From positions 248,001-312,000 of the forward strand of contig CAWCAJ010000003.1 of assembly GCA_963793465.1 (NCBI GenBank): a stretch of 64,000 nucleotides of DNA, in the 5' to 3' direction. This stretch comes from CAJQPP01 sp963793465. Lineage in GTDB: Bacteria > Planctomycetota > Planctomycetia > Pirellulales > Pirellulaceae. The position numbers were made by a program, and so were the translations under genes. The first letter of the stretch is position 1. The number at the start of each line of letters is the position of its first letter. The notes beneath the pieces were generated by a model. The model did no database searches, had not been told where the DNA came from, and was given only the letters and a program-made list of their open reading frames with translations. This document shows, piece after piece, positions 1 to 9,600 of this stretch.

Positions 1-1586
1 TGCCGCATCACCCCGGTGGCGGGGTCATTGAACAACACGCGCGCAATTCGGCGGTCCGCCGCTTCCGATCCATCGCAACAGATCACGACTCCAGAGTGCT
101 GTGAGAATCCCATGCCCACGCCACCTCCGTGATGAAAACTGACCCAGGTGGCGCCGCTGGCCGTATTCAGCAACGCATTCAGTAACGGCCAATCCGAAAC
201 GGCATCCGAACCATCTTTCATGGCCTCCGTTTCCCGGTTGGGACTGGCCACCGAACCCGAATCCAGATGGTCGCGTCCAATGACCAGCGGTGCGCTCAAT
301 TCACCTTTTCGTACCATCTCATTGAACGCCAGACCCAGGCGATGGCGATCCCCCAGTCCGACCCAGCAAATCCTGGATGGCAAGCCCTGGAACTGAATCC
401 GCTCGCGAGCCAGATCCAACCACTGATGCAAATGCGTGTCATCGGGAATCACTTGCTTCACCATGGCATCGGTGCGATAGATGTCTTCGGGGTCCCCGGA
501 AAGGGCCGCCCAGCGGAAGGGCCCAATGCCGCGACAGAACAGGGGGCGGATATAGGCGGGGACAAATCCCGGAAAATCGAAGGCCCGGGTCACTCCCTCT
601 TCGCGAGCTACTTGTCGAATGTTGTTCCCGTAGTCGAAGGTGGGAATTCCCAGCTGATGAAAATCCAGCATCGCCTGGACGTGCACGGCCATGGATTGAC
701 GGGCGGCCCGGATGACTTCCTGAGGATCCCGCTGTCGCATTTCCGCGGCCTGTTGCAACGTCCAGCCCAGCGGCAGGTAACCATTCAAGGGATCGTGAGC
801 GGAGGTTTGATCGGTCACCGCGTCAGGTCGAATCCCACGTCGGACCATCTCCGGCAAGACTTCTGCCGCATTTCCCAACAACCCTACCGAGATGGGTTTT
901 CTGTCGGCACAACTTTTTTCGATCAGCGTCATGGCCTCGTCCAGACCGGTGGCCAGTCGATCGACGTAGCCCGTTTCCAATCGCATGCGGATACGCGATT
1001 CATCGCACTCCACAGCCAGCATCGAGGCACCGGCCATGGTGCACGCCAGAGGCTGAGCGCCACCCATTCCACCCAATCCGGCCGTCAATATCCAACGCCC
1101 CGACAGGTCACCCGCAAAGTGCTGACGCGCCACCGATACAAAGGTTTCGTAAGTCCCCTGCACAATCCCCTGACTGCCGATGTAAATCCAGGAACCGGCC
1201 GTCATCTGACCGTACATCATCAAGCCGGCTCGATCCAACTCATGAAAGTGCTCCCAGGTGGCCCAGTGTGGTACCAGATTGCTGTTGGCAATCAGCACTC
1301 GGGGGGCATCCTCGTGCGTGCGAAAAATGCCGACCGGTTTTCCGGACTGCACCAACAACGTTTCGTCCTTGTCCAGGCTGCGGAGGGATTCCACGATTTT
1401 GTCAAAACACTCCCAGGTGCGGGCCGCCCGCCCGATGCCGCCATAGACCACCAGTTCCTCAGGCTTCTCAGCCACGCCGGGATCCAGATTGTTCATCAGC
1501 ATCCGCAAAGCAGCCTCGGTGAGCCAGCTTTTGCAGGAAATTTCCGGGCCCCGAGGAGATCTGATGGTTCGCTGTGCCGTGGCCAT
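1..1586 (-). CDS. hutU: Urocanate hydratase (partial, C-terminus beyond window)
   Basis: Urocanase converts urocanate to 4-imidazolone-5-propionate, the second step of histidine breakdown, using tightly bound NAD as an electrophile. The visible 528 codons carry the family hallmarks: the early YGGxGRAARTW and YGQMTAGSWIYIG stretches, the GLGGMGGAQ NAD-binding motif, and FCRGIGPFRW, whose Cys corresponds to the catalytic cysteine. The family is about 555 residues, so roughly 30 C-terminal residues lie off the left edge. The ATG has AAAGGAA eight bases upstream. It is divergent from hutG-hutI-ftcD, with 141 bp between them, so both sides probably share a control region. No hutH (histidase) is visible; it may lie to the left. 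Confidence 0.96.
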   Translation of the reverse strand, partial: MATAQRTIRSPRGPEISCKSWLTEAALRMLMNNLDPGVAEKPEELVVYGGIGRAARTWECFDKIVESLRSLDKDETLLVQSGKPVGIFRTHEDAPRVLIANSNLVPHWATWEHFHELDRAGLMMYGQMTAGSWIYIGSQGIVQGTYETFVSVARQHFAGDLSGRWILTAGLGGMGGAQPLACTMAGASMLAVECDESRIRMRLETGYVDRLATGLDEAMTLIEKSCADRKPISVGLLGNAAEVLPEMVRRGIRPDAVTDQTSAHDPLNGYLPLGWTLQQAAEMRQRDPQEVIRAARQSMAVHVQAMLDFHQLGIPTFDYGNNIRQVAREEGVTRAFDFPGFVPAYIRPLFCRGIGPFRWAALSGDPEDIYRTDAMVKQVIPDDTHLHQWLDLARERIQFQGLPSRICWVGLGDRHRLGLAFNEMVRKGELSAPLVIGRDHLDSGSVASPNRETEAMKDGSDAVSDWPLLNALLNTASGATWVSFHHGGGVGMGFSQHSGVVICCDGSEAADRRIARVLFNDPATGVMR

Positions 1587-1727
1587 GCTGCATTCCTTTC
1601 GTTGATTCTGCAATGGATTATGAATGATCCCCACCTAATTGGGAATTGCGAATCGCTGTGGATCCCCGACAATTCACCTGGGTTGAAGCTGTTTCAACTC
1701 GTTTCCAATTCCCGATCTGCCATCTCA

Positions 1728-2495
1728 ATGAAAGTTTCGCTGTATCAAGGTAGCCTGCCCGTGCTGATCAGCTTGCCACACGCCGGCAGTCTGATACCTG
1801 GCGATGTGGCCTCGCGGATGACGGGGCAGGGCCGTGGGCTTGCCGATACCGTCGATTTCTGGTGGCGTTTGGCAGCAGGCCTGACCGACCAGGGGGCCTC
1901 CCTGATTACCCCCAACTTTTCGCGATACCTGATCGACGTGGACGAGACGATCCAGCCGCAAACCCTGGATGTAGGACCGCTGCGATCCCCCCTGTGCCCC
2001 TGGAAAACACCCGAAGGCGGACCTGTCTACCTGGCCGGTGAAGAACCGGACGCCTTTGAAGTGGGGCAACGGGTCGCCGAATACTGGCAACCGTTTCACG
2101 ATGATTTGCAGGAAGAGTGGTTGCAGATTCGGCATCGGCATGGGCGGGTGGTGTTGCTGATTGTGCGGGAACCCAGGGCAAGCGACACCCAAACAGCCAG
2201 TATCCCATCGTCCCCTACATCGGATCCGCCTGACGTCCACTGCGACCCGCAGCTGTGGCAACGTGCGGAGGATCAACTGCAACCTCATCCCGAATACCAG
2301 CTGGCCCGGTGGGGTCAGGGGTTCCTGGCAACTCATTACGGCCAACCAAAAAAACACGCTCACGCCTTACAAGTCAACCTGGCAGCGGACTGCCCCAGGC
2401 ACCCAGCAGCGGAAGCCCGTGATCATCGCGTCACTCGGGCTCAAGCCACGCTGTGCGACCTGATCCAACGGATGGCCTCCTGGGCCTGTCGTTAG
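1728..2495 (+). CDS. hutG: N-formylglutamate amidohydrolase family protein (HutG-like)
   Basis: A 255-residue protein of the N-formylglutamate deformylase family, which hydrolyses N-formylglutamate to glutamate and formate. The N-terminal VLISLPHAG motif, the RYLIDVDET acidic motif and the late FLATHYGQPKKHAHALQVN stretch fit this zinc hydrolase family. The ATG at 1728 was chosen because the conserved core begins a few residues later; an in-frame ATG near 1620 would add 36 unrelated residues. The Shine-Dalgarno sequence is weak. It sits first in a hutG-hutI-ftcD run. Since FtcD already deals with formiminoglutamate, the role of HutG is not obvious: it may serve a HutF branch encoded elsewhere or act on another N-acyl substrate. 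Confidence 0.85.
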   Translation: MKVSLYQGSLPVLISLPHAGSLIPGDVASRMTGQGRGLADTVDFWWRLAAGLTDQGASLITPNFSRYLIDVDETIQPQTLDVGPLRSPLCPWKTPEGGPVYLAGEEPDAFEVGQRVAEYWQPFHDDLQEEWLQIRHRHGRVVLLIVREPRASDTQTASIPSSPTSDPPDVHCDPQLWQRAEDQLQPHPEYQLARWGQGFLATHYGQPKKHAHALQVNLAADCPRHPAAEARDHRVTRAQATLCDLIQRMASWACR

Positions 2496-2570
2496 ATACC
2501 GGTATACCGGTAGATACCGGAATCCACACAGGGTCATTCAGTCTGATGATGCTTCCGATAACAATCCCCG

Positions 2571-2612
2571 CCCCTTTGCTGACACCGCCCCTTTGCTGAC
2601 ACCGCCCCTTTG
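2571..2612 (+). repeat. Short tandem repeat upstream of hutI
   Basis: A 17-bp unit, CCCCTTTGCTGACACCG, occurs twice head to tail (2571-2587 and 2588-2604), followed by a partial third copy to 2612. It lies between hutG and the hutI start. Just upstream, 2495-2520 holds a second small repeat built from GATACCGG and the palindrome CCGGTATACCGG. The copies would insert extra codons if hutI began at the upstream in-frame TTG/ATG, which argues for the ATG at 2644. Confidence 0.7.
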
Positions 2613-2643
2613 TTTAACCCTTTGTGACCGAGGCCAGTTCCCC

Positions 2644-3903
2644 ATGACCCAGCAGAACACCCTGACGCCCCCCGAGCTGCTGTTGCACAACTTCCAATTA
2701 TTGACCATGGCGGATCGAGCCGGGCCCTACGGGTTGATCCCCGACGGAGCGGTGGCGATCCAGAATGGGGAGATCACCTGGGTTGGCTCGTGCGGCGACG
2801 AAAATGCCCCGACGCCTGCTCAGTCGCCGTCTGCTGCCACCCGAGTCATTCATGGTCAGGGTCGATTCCTGTCACCCGGGCTGATTGACTGTCACACCCA
2901 TCTCGTGTGGGGAGGCAGTCGAGCCGATGAATGGGAAATGCGTCTCCGCGGCGCGAGTTACCAGCAGATCGCCCAACAGGGAGGCGGGATTCTGTCCACG
3001 GTCCAGGCCACACGCCAGTCCAGTGAGGAACAACTGTACGCCGCCGCCCGTCGCCGGATCGAGCATCTGATGGCCGAGGGTGTGACGACGCTGGAAATCA
3101 AATCCGGTTACGGATTGGATATTGAAACCGAATGCAAGATCCTGCGAGTCGCTACCGATCTGCGGGACTCGATGCCCGTGGACGTGCAACGCACCTTTCT
3201 GGGTGCCCACGCCGTGCCCCGGGAATATTCCGGAAACGCCGATCAATACCTGGATCTGGTTTGTGGTGACATGTTGGCTGCGGTGCGGCCGCATTGCGAA
3301 GCGGTGGATGTTTTTTGCGAGGGCATCGGCTTCGATCTGAAGCAGACCCGACGCGTCTTCCAGGCGGCCCAGACCGCCGGGCTGGCCCTCAAAGTCCATG
3401 CCGAGCAACTTTCACTGATGGGAGGGGCCCGCTTGGCGGCTGAAATGGGAGGGCTTTCCGCCGATCATCTGGAGTATCTGGATGAGGCGTCGATCCGGGT
3501 CATGGCCAGCCAGGGAACCGTGGCCGTGTTGTTGCCGGGTGCTTTCTATTTCATTCACGAGACCCAACGACCTCCTATCGCCCTGCTACGCCAATACCAG
3601 GTACCCATTGCCATTGCCAGCGATGCCAATCCAGGCAGCTCGCCGACCGCCAGCTTATTGTTGATGATGAACATGGCCTGTACGCTATTCCGCTTGACCC
3701 CTGAAGAAGCTTTGGCTGGCGTCACACGACATGCAGCCCAAGCCTTGAACCTGCAGGCACGCCTGGGGACCATCGAGGTCGGGAAACAGGCGGACCTGGT
3801 GATATGGGACATCCAATCCCCGGCAGAATTAGCCTATGGCATCGGACACAATCCATGTCACTCGGTAATCAAAAAGGGCGAAATGCTGGAATACCAGCGA
3901 TAA
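2644..3903 (+). CDS. hutI: Imidazolonepropionase
   Basis: This amidohydrolase-superfamily enzyme opens the ring of 4-imidazolone-5-propionate to give N-formimidoyl-L-glutamate, the third step of histidine degradation. The 419-residue product has the metal-binding DCHTH motif followed by a substrate-loop GGSRADEW, the EIKSGYGL motif, the KVHAEQ histidine and the late SDANPGSSPT segment, in the expected order and at the usual length (about 410). The start at 2644 gives the standard N-terminus; a start at 2593 would translate the tandem repeat. It is followed after 20 bp by ftcD, so the two are very probably cotranscribed. Confidence 0.96.
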   Translation: MTQQNTLTPPELLLHNFQLLTMADRAGPYGLIPDGAVAIQNGEITWVGSCGDENAPTPAQSPSAATRVIHGQGRFLSPGLIDCHTHLVWGGSRADEWEMRLRGASYQQIAQQGGGILSTVQATRQSSEEQLYAAARRRIEHLMAEGVTTLEIKSGYGLDIETECKILRVATDLRDSMPVDVQRTFLGAHAVPREYSGNADQYLDLVCGDMLAAVRPHCEAVDVFCEGIGFDLKQTRRVFQAAQTAGLALKVHAEQLSLMGGARLAAEMGGLSADHLEYLDEASIRVMASQGTVAVLLPGAFYFIHETQRPPIALLRQYQVPIAIASDANPGSSPTASLLLMMNMACTLFRLTPEEALAGVTRHAAQALNLQARLGTIEVGKQADLVIWDIQSPAELAYGIGHNPCHSVIKKGEMLEYQR

Positions 3904-3923
3904 CGAATACCAGGAAACCAGAC

Positions 3924-5606
3924 ATGAAACAGATCATTGAGTGCGTACCCAATATCAGCGAAGGTCGCGACCAAAAAGTCATTGCCGAGATCAGCCGGAT
4001 CGTGGAAACCGTGGACGGCGTTCGCTTGCTGGATGTCGATCCCGGCAAGGCCACCCATCGGACCGTGATTACGTTTGTCGGTGAACCCCAAGCCGTCGTG
4101 GATGCCGCCTTCCTGTTGATTGAAAAAGCCAGTCAACTGATCGACATGCGCAAACACAGCGGGGAACACCCGCGGTTTGGCGCCACGGATGTCTGCCCTC
4201 TGATTCCGATCTCCGGGATCTCGATGCAGGAAACCGCCGCCTACGCCCATCAATTGGGGGCCCGCGTCGGCGAGGAACTGGGGATTCCGGTTTACTATTA
4301 CGAACAGGCGGCCCGTGAAGAAAAACGACGCAATCTGGCCAATGTCCGGGCCGGCCAGTACGAAGGTCTGCCCAAAAAGCTGGCGGATCCCGATTGGAAA
4401 CCGGATGCGGGGCCCGCCACGTTCCACAAGCGATCCGGAGCCATTGCCATTTCCGCCCGCGACTTCCTGGTGGCCTACAACGTGAACCTGAACACAACCT
4501 CAACCAGACGGGCCAATGCGGTGGCCTTCGATGTCCGTGAAGCTGGCAGGGTCAAAACACTCAACGGCGTGGTGCAACGGGACGCAGCCGGACAAGCACT
4601 GCGTGTTCCAGGTACGTTGCAGGCAGTCAAAGGTATTGGCTGGTTCATTGAAGAATATGGAATCTGTCAGATTTCGATGAATCTGACCAACATTCAGATC
4701 ACTGCGATACACGAGGCCTTTGAGGCGACTCGGGAAAGTGCCCGACGCCGTGGCCTGCGGGTCACAGGATCGGAACTGGTCGGCCTGGTTCCCAAACAGG
4801 CCCTGCTGGATGCCGGGGAATACTACCTGAGAAAACAGAAACGATCGCTCGGCGTCAGCGAGGCCGAGAAGATCAAGATTGCCGTGAAGTCCCTGGGGCT
4901 GGACGATTTGGGGCCTTTTGAACCTCAACAACGGATCATCGAATATGTGATGGCCGGCGAAAACTCGAGTTCGCCATTATTGGACATGACTTTGCAGGGC
5001 TTCGCCGACGAAACCGCGTCGGAATCGATGGCTCCCGGTGGCGGTTCCGTTTCCGCCTATGTGGGTGCCCTGGGAGTGAGTTTGGCAACGATGGTCGCCA
5101 ATTTGTCCGCACACAAACGGGGATGGGACGATCGCTGGGAAACCTTTTCCGACTGGGCTGTGCGTGGACAACATTTGAAAGACCGGTTGCTGGCGCTGGT
5201 CGATGAAGATACCAACGCCTTTAACCAGATTATCGCCGCCTTCCGATTACCGCGGGAATCAGCCCAGCAGAAAACGGAACGCAAAAAGGCCATCCAGGCC
5301 GCCACACGTCAGGCCATCGAAGTCCCATTCCAGGTGATGCAGGTCGCCCTGGAAGCTCTGGAAGTTGTCAAAGCCATGGCCGAAATCGGCAACCCGGCTT
5401 CCGCCAGCGATGCCGGGGTCGGTGCCTTGTGCGCTCGGGCCGCGGTTCGAGGTGCCTTCCTGAATGTTCAAACGAACGTCGCGGATCTGCAGGATGCCGA
5501 ATACGTCGCGGACCGACTCAGCCAGGGGCAACGCATGCTGGAACAGGCAGAAGCGCTGGAGTCCGAGGTGCTGCAACGGGTGGCGGCAGCAGCCGTCAAA
5601 TCATGA
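3924..5606 (+). CDS. ftcD: Bifunctional glutamate formimidoyltransferase / formimidoyl-THF cyclodeaminase
   Basis: A fused two-enzyme protein of 560 residues, like vertebrate FTCD. The N-terminal formiminotransferase (about residues 1-325, from IIECVPNISEGRD) moves the formimino group of formiminoglutamate to tetrahydrofolate, releasing glutamate; HSGEHPRFGATDVCP carries the catalytic His. The C-terminal cyclodeaminase (about 350-555) has the AxGGGSVSAY motif and converts 5-formimino-THF to 5,10-methenyl-THF plus ammonia. The ATG at 3924, 20 bp after hutI, gives the canonical N-terminus. The fusion allows channelling of the polyglutamylated folate in characterised homologues. It completes the folate-coupled histidine pathway here. 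Confidence 0.95.
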   Translation: MKQIIECVPNISEGRDQKVIAEISRIVETVDGVRLLDVDPGKATHRTVITFVGEPQAVVDAAFLLIEKASQLIDMRKHSGEHPRFGATDVCPLIPISGISMQETAAYAHQLGARVGEELGIPVYYYEQAAREEKRRNLANVRAGQYEGLPKKLADPDWKPDAGPATFHKRSGAIAISARDFLVAYNVNLNTTSTRRANAVAFDVREAGRVKTLNGVVQRDAAGQALRVPGTLQAVKGIGWFIEEYGICQISMNLTNIQITAIHEAFEATRESARRRGLRVTGSELVGLVPKQALLDAGEYYLRKQKRSLGVSEAEKIKIAVKSLGLDDLGPFEPQQRIIEYVMAGENSSSPLLDMTLQGFADETASESMAPGGGSVSAYVGALGVSLATMVANLSAHKRGWDDRWETFSDWAVRGQHLKDRLLALVDEDTNAFNQIIAAFRLPRESAQQKTERKKAIQAATRQAIEVPFQVMQVALEALEVVKAMAEIGNPASASDAGVGALCARAAVRGAFLNVQTNVADLQDAEYVADRLSQGQRMLEQAEALESEVLQRVAAAAVKS

Positions 5607-5619
5607 AGCAGCTGGCTTG

Positions 5620-6165
5620 CTATTGGAATCGGATTGGAAAGCGAAAATCCTCCGATACCTTGTTTCTGGCAAAAGGGACCAAAATTGACTTGGCTTGAGC
5701 TGGCACGCCACCGGAGAGCCAATGCCGCGCAATCTTGGTTCGTTTGGGGTCGCGGGGCTCCGGCATATCAACAGGCCACGGGTTTGAAAAACTCCTAAAG
5801 TCATGATTTGCCGTCCCGCTTGAAACTGCCTCCCCGGCCTTGAAGGGGATGATTTTACCGTCGGCATCCAAAAAATTCAGCGTGGTCATTCCGACCACTT
5901 CAATCTCGTCATCTCCCAAATGCTCCACCATGAACAGGAAGGAGGTCAAGGGACCCCCCTTCGGTGAAATCGCTTGCGCCACCTCCAGCAGATGAACGCG
6001 AATCCGCTCGGTTTCCATAACCGCTTCCTCGCCTTCCGGCACGACGATGGCCTGTAAACGGGCGGGTTCCTGCGCAAGACCTGTTTTTCCGCAGCAGACG
6101 ATCCACATCCCCGGGATCAACCAGAGAACAAGAGGGTGGTTCCATAACCGACTGTGAGTTCGCAT
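5620..6165 (-). CDS. Hypothetical secreted protein
   Basis: I do not recognise a family. The product has about 181 residues from the ATG at 6165. Residues 8-32 form a hydrophobic signal segment ending near GLAQ, so export is likely. The mature part is mixed alpha/beta in composition with one recognisable feature, a central FLDADGKIIPF stretch resembling beta-strand-rich domains. Two further in-frame ATGs lie upstream (6189 and 6210), which would only add a leader before the signal peptide. It is convergent with ftcD, their stops being only 13 bp apart, and no terminator is evident between them. Confidence 0.6.
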   Translation of the reverse strand: MRTHSRLWNHPLVLWLIPGMWIVCCGKTGLAQEPARLQAIVVPEGEEAVMETERIRVHLLEVAQAISPKGGPLTSFLFMVEHLGDDEIEVVGMTTLNFLDADGKIIPFKAGEAVSSGTANHDFRSFSNPWPVDMPEPRDPKRTKIARHWLSGGVPAQAKSILVPFARNKVSEDFRFPIRFQ

Positions 6166-6462
6166 GGGAGGCGTCCCAAAATAGATCATGTGGTTGTTCG
6201 AAACACGCAATCATGACGCTGTCGCTGAATGGTCTGCCAACGAACGGCGTCCACAACGATTCTCATTGTAGCCCCGAATTTACCAGGAAAAAGTGTCGGA
6301 ATTGCCTGCCAACATGCCGCTGGTCCGACAACCCGCGTGTTGCTCCGCAGGCACCCGAATCGCTCTCGGATATGGGAAACGTCCAGGCTGAACTGGCTTC
6401 TTTGCTCCGTCGCCGTGCTGGAATCGGCTTTTTCTTTTCTTTTCGACCTTTCGTGATTGCGG

Positions 6463-6900
6463 CTAATAGCCGGAAGGCTGGGGCAGGACGGCGGCGGTCA
6501 TGCGGCAGATGCAGACCAGGCGATCCTGCTGGTCGACGATCCGGATTTCCCAGACCTGCGTCTGCCAACCGAGATGCAACGGTGTCGCCGTGGCAAAGAC
6601 AAAACCCTGCTTGACCGGTCGTACGTGATTGGCATTGATTTCCATTCCCACGCAGTGGAACTTGCTGCGATCGACCGCAAAGGTCGCTGCCCATGTGGCG
6701 GTCGTTTCCGCCAGCGCCACCGATGCGCCTCCATGCAGCACGCCGGCCGGTTGTTGGCTCCTTGCATCCACCGGCATCCGGGCCGTAACGGAATGCTCAT
6801 TGGCCTGAATGAATTCAATACCTAAATGGGACACCAGGGAATTCTTGCTATGCGTGTTGGCATACTGCAAATCGAACTCATCAAACCAGGTTTTCTTCAT
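6463..6900 (-). CDS. Hotdog-fold acyl-CoA thioesterase (YdiI/MenI-like)
   Basis: A 145-residue PaaI/YdiI-type thioesterase, a cytosolic hydrolase of aryl- or acyl-CoA. The LHGGASVALAET motif is the family helix with the catalytic Glu, and GMEINANHVRPV followed by HLGWQTQVWEI closely resembles 1,4-dihydroxy-2-naphthoyl-CoA hydrolases of the YdiI/MenI group. That points to menaquinone synthesis, but no men genes are in the window, and the family is promiscuous, so the substrate is an inference. The length is normal. It reads away from a secreted unknown (6951-7835) upstream on the same strand. Confidence 0.85.
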   Translation of the reverse strand: MKKTWFDEFDLQYANTHSKNSLVSHLGIEFIQANEHSVTARMPVDARSQQPAGVLHGGASVALAETTATWAATFAVDRSKFHCVGMEINANHVRPVKQGFVFATATPLHLGWQTQVWEIRIVDQQDRLVCICRMTAAVLPQPSGY

Positions 6901-6950
6901 GCGGATTTCAAATGGCGGAACGGTTAAGTCGGTTTTGAAGGCCGTCGCGA

Positions 6951-7835
6951 CTACCGGTCGGCGGCCTGCACAGCCTGCTGGATCGGTTTCGGAAGAAAGG
7001 GCTTGGCCTTTTCACCCCATTGGGAGGAAATCGCTTTGGACATGGAGATTCTCAGTTTATCCCGATCCTCTTCAATCTCCTTGTTGATTTTTTGCACTAA
7101 TTCAATTTCCTTCTCGGCGATTTCGTCGTCCAACTCCCGGCGGGCCAGTTTGGTCACCTGAATCGCGAATTCACCACCCAGCTTGCTGATGCGGTCGATA
7201 CGAAAGTCGTCGACCGCGATCTCGGCGGCGGTGGCCCGGGGTGAGAACACCAAGTCGGGTGGAAACTTCGTGGGATCCAGAGCCATCCCCAGAACCATAT
7301 CCACGGTTAAGCGGATGGCCGCCTGACCTTCAGCACTCAAACTGTACAACTGCACCCCCTTGACCCACTCCGTCTGCCGGGCCTGCAGTCGGATTCGAGT
7401 GGCGAATGTCAGCTGAAAAGCCAACTGTTGCTGGGCATTCTGGTGAATATTGGTCATCTTCACATCAAATTGACGTTGCGGATCAATCAGCGTGGCTGAG
7501 TATTTTTTCCAGGTGCCGTGGTTGACGCTTTTCTTGCGTCGCTTGGTTTTGACTTGCCATCCATCCAGTTTCCACTTGATGCCATCCCAACGTTCCTGTT
7601 GATGCCCCCAGTCCTTGTCTCGCGACCAGGTGTGGGGCAAATGCCTGAGCACCATGTGCGTGATCAACTCGTTGAGCGCCAGGTCCGCATCGAATGGCTG
7701 GCGGGACTGTGCGGCGGGTACCGAGTTCTGCGGCGCGGGCCGGATCGCCGTGCCGGATTGGGCCGTGAGAGTTCTGGCAGCGCTTGCCATCGAGCAAGTC
7801 AGGACCAGCAACAACAGCAGGCAACGAAATCTCAT
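6951..7835 (-). CDS. Hypothetical secreted protein
   Basis: About 294 residues with an N-terminal signal peptide (MRFRCLLLLLVLTCSMASA). The ATG at 7835 directly precedes this signal; an earlier in-frame start would bury it. The body is charged, with a region near the C-terminus rich in EKEIELVQKINKEIEEDR-like residues that may form a coiled coil, and a middle beta-rich part. I find no catalytic motif. Proteins of this kind are common in planctomycete genomes as conserved unknowns of the periplasm; that is a general impression, not a match I can verify. Confidence 0.6.
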   Translation of the reverse strand: MRFRCLLLLLVLTCSMASAARTLTAQSGTAIRPAPQNSVPAAQSRQPFDADLALNELITHMVLRHLPHTWSRDKDWGHQQERWDGIKWKLDGWQVKTKRRKKSVNHGTWKKYSATLIDPQRQFDVKMTNIHQNAQQQLAFQLTFATRIRLQARQTEWVKGVQLYSLSAEGQAAIRLTVDMVLGMALDPTKFPPDLVFSPRATAAEIAVDDFRIDRISKLGGEFAIQVTKLARRELDDEIAEKEIELVQKINKEIEEDRDKLRISMSKAISSQWGEKAKPFLPKPIQQAVQAADR

Positions 7836-8553
7836 GACACGGTTTGGCAGCAGTGGGTAACAGTGAAACGGAAGTACCAGAGTCGGTCCCGGCAACGCAG
7901 AAACGGCTAGAACGGCGATTCGCTGTAAAAGCGGCTATTCGAAGTATCGACGCAACCCCGGACGATCTGATGTAACGGGCATTATTTGCAACCGATTCCG
8001 CAGCGTACAGTGGAATCATTGCTATCAGTTCTACTGGCCTGTCAGATCTGAATGGAAAAGACCGTGCTGGATTCACAACGACACGGCTGGGCAAGCCAGC
8101 AGTGGCATCCGTCCGATCAGCTTGGCCAAACCACCAGCGGTCGGCTTCCTGTGCATTACCCAACCCGCCAAAACCCGACGATATCCTATTCAGTACGGAT
8201 GTCGCGACATTTCGTTCGAGTGCTCCGGGCATCCGGATGACATGGGCCACATCACGGCGCCGCTTGCCGGGGGCGTCGTGTCAACCCTGGTGGGTATTGC
8301 CAGCGGGGCTATGGCCAAGCCCCAATCGCCGATGGACGTTTTGCGGGACGGTAACTGTCAATTGAACGGATGGGGGCAGAGTGGCATAATGCGAACGGAG
8401 TAGCAGGTTGCGGGTTGTGCCGATCACAGAAGCTGGTGACTTGCCCGGCAGGCCCCTTGGCCACTTGGGCCGTGGGTGCACCCGCTCGTTCCACCTTCTT
8501 GTCGGCACGAAACCTACCTCGAAAACAAACGCGGTCTCACGGAGTGACAGTCT
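7836..8553. other. Long intergenic region holding repeat copy A
   Basis: About 720 bp between two divergently placed genes. It holds one copy of the 94-bp dispersed repeat (8035-8128). The open frames here are short, overlap one another in different frames and lack plausible start signals, so I call no gene. The last 150 bp before 8554 presumably contain the promoter of the sugar isomerase gene, but I see no strong -35/-10 pair. Confidence 0.5.
8035..8128 (+). repeat. 94-bp dispersed repeat, copy A
   Basis: One of three 94-bp elements in the window (others at 34987-35080 and, inverted, 61877-61970). All start TGGCC and end in a TGGCCA/TGGTCA/TTGCCA-like tail, giving imperfect terminal inverted repeats. 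An internal hairpin (8080-8102) has arms CACGGCTGG and CCAGCAGTG around a GCAAG loop. By hand alignment A and C agree at about 78 of 94 positions. Unlike the others, copy A does not follow a stop codon; TAC precedes it. Confidence 0.8.
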
Positions 8554-9600
8554 ATGAAACGCTCGTCCAGTCGTCGCCAATTCCTGCAGACGGGTGGTTT
8601 TGCGGCTGCGGCCACCGCGATCGCGGCAGCTGTTCCTGGTGGATTGGCAGACGCCGCATTTCAGGAAGAGGCCAGCCGACAGGCTCAAGACACTCAGGAG
8701 GGAACAACGACGGAGACAGAAACCACGCTGGACAGCGATGCTGACGTTTTTCGCCCCAACCGGATTGCGATTTCCACCTACTCCTTCTGGCGTTACCGGG
8801 ATGATTCCAAGTTCACGATTCCTCGCTGTATCGACCTGGCGGCGCGGATGGGGTTTGACGCGGTGGAAATCCTGCGGGTGCAAATGGAGGAGGAATCCCC
8901 GGGTTACCTGCAAACTCTGAAACAACGGGCTTTTGCGAATGGCCTGGATTTATGCGGCATGTCGACCCATCAGGGGTTTGTGACGCCCGATGCGGAAGAG
9001 CGGCAAAAAAACGTGGATGCCACGATCGGATTTATTGAGATGGCCTATGCCTTGGGTATTCCGACCATTCGGGTGAATACCGGACGCTGGCGTACGATCA
9101 AGAATTTTGACGAACTGATGGCCAACAAGGGAGTCGAGCCGAATCTGGAGGGTTACACCGACGAAGACGGATTTGGTTGGGCCGTGGATTGCTTGTCGGC
9201 CTGCCTGCCGACGGCGGAGAAGTGCGGCGTGGTGCTGGGACTGGAAAACCACTGGGGGCTGGGTCGCACGGCGGAAGGGGTCTTGCGAATCATCCAAGAG
9301 GTGGATTCCCCCTGGTTAAAGGCCACCATGGATACCGGCAACTTTTTTGAACGCCGCAAGGAGCAATTGGAAATGATGGCCCCGCACACCGCATTCGTGC
9401 AGGCCAAGACCTATTTCGGGGGTGGCACGTGGTACGAGTTGGATATCGACTACGATCACGTTGCCAGGATTTTGCAACAGCAGGACTATCGCGGCTATGT
9501 CTCGCTGGAATTTGAAGGCAAGGAAGACTACGCTACGGCAATCCCCCGCAGCTTGCGGATGTTGCGAGAAGCATTTGGAAAGAAACAGACGGAAGATTAG
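8554..9600 (+). CDS. Tat-exported sugar phosphate isomerase/epimerase (TIM barrel)
   Basis: A 348-residue protein of the xylose isomerase-like TIM-barrel family (AP endonuclease 2 fold). The N-terminus has a twin-arginine signal, SSRRQFLQTGGFAAAA, so the enzyme is exported folded, as is usual for planctomycete members. The barrel starts at IAISTYSFWR and includes FDAVEILR, a GLENHWG strand and a late FEGKED acidic motif, with Glu/Asp/His residues at typical divalent-metal positions. The substrate is unknown; such enzymes usually act on sugars or keto-sugars released from polysaccharides. GGAG six to ten bases before the ATG supports the start. DoxX follows 96 bp downstream. Confidence 0.85.
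   Translation: MKRSSSRRQFLQTGGFAAAATAIAAAVPGGLADAAFQEEASRQAQDTQEGTTTETETTLDSDADVFRPNRIAISTYSFWRYRDDSKFTIPRCIDLAARMGFDAVEILRVQMEEESPGYLQTLKQRAFANGLDLCGMSTHQGFVTPDAEERQKNVDATIGFIEMAYALGIPTIRVNTGRWRTIKNFDELMANKGVEPNLEGYTDEDGFGWAVDCLSACLPTAEKCGVVLGLENHWGLGRTAEGVLRIIQEVDSPWLKATMDTGNFFERRKEQLEMMAPHTAFVQAKTYFGGGTWYELDIDYDHVARILQQQDYRGYVSLEFEGKEDYATAIPRSLRMLREAFGKKQTED

Noticed and set aside
267..2495. A long plus-strand open frame over hutU and hutG.
   Set aside because: Only its final 255 codons are a gene (hutG). The front part lies antisense to hutU, which has a full set of urocanase motifs.
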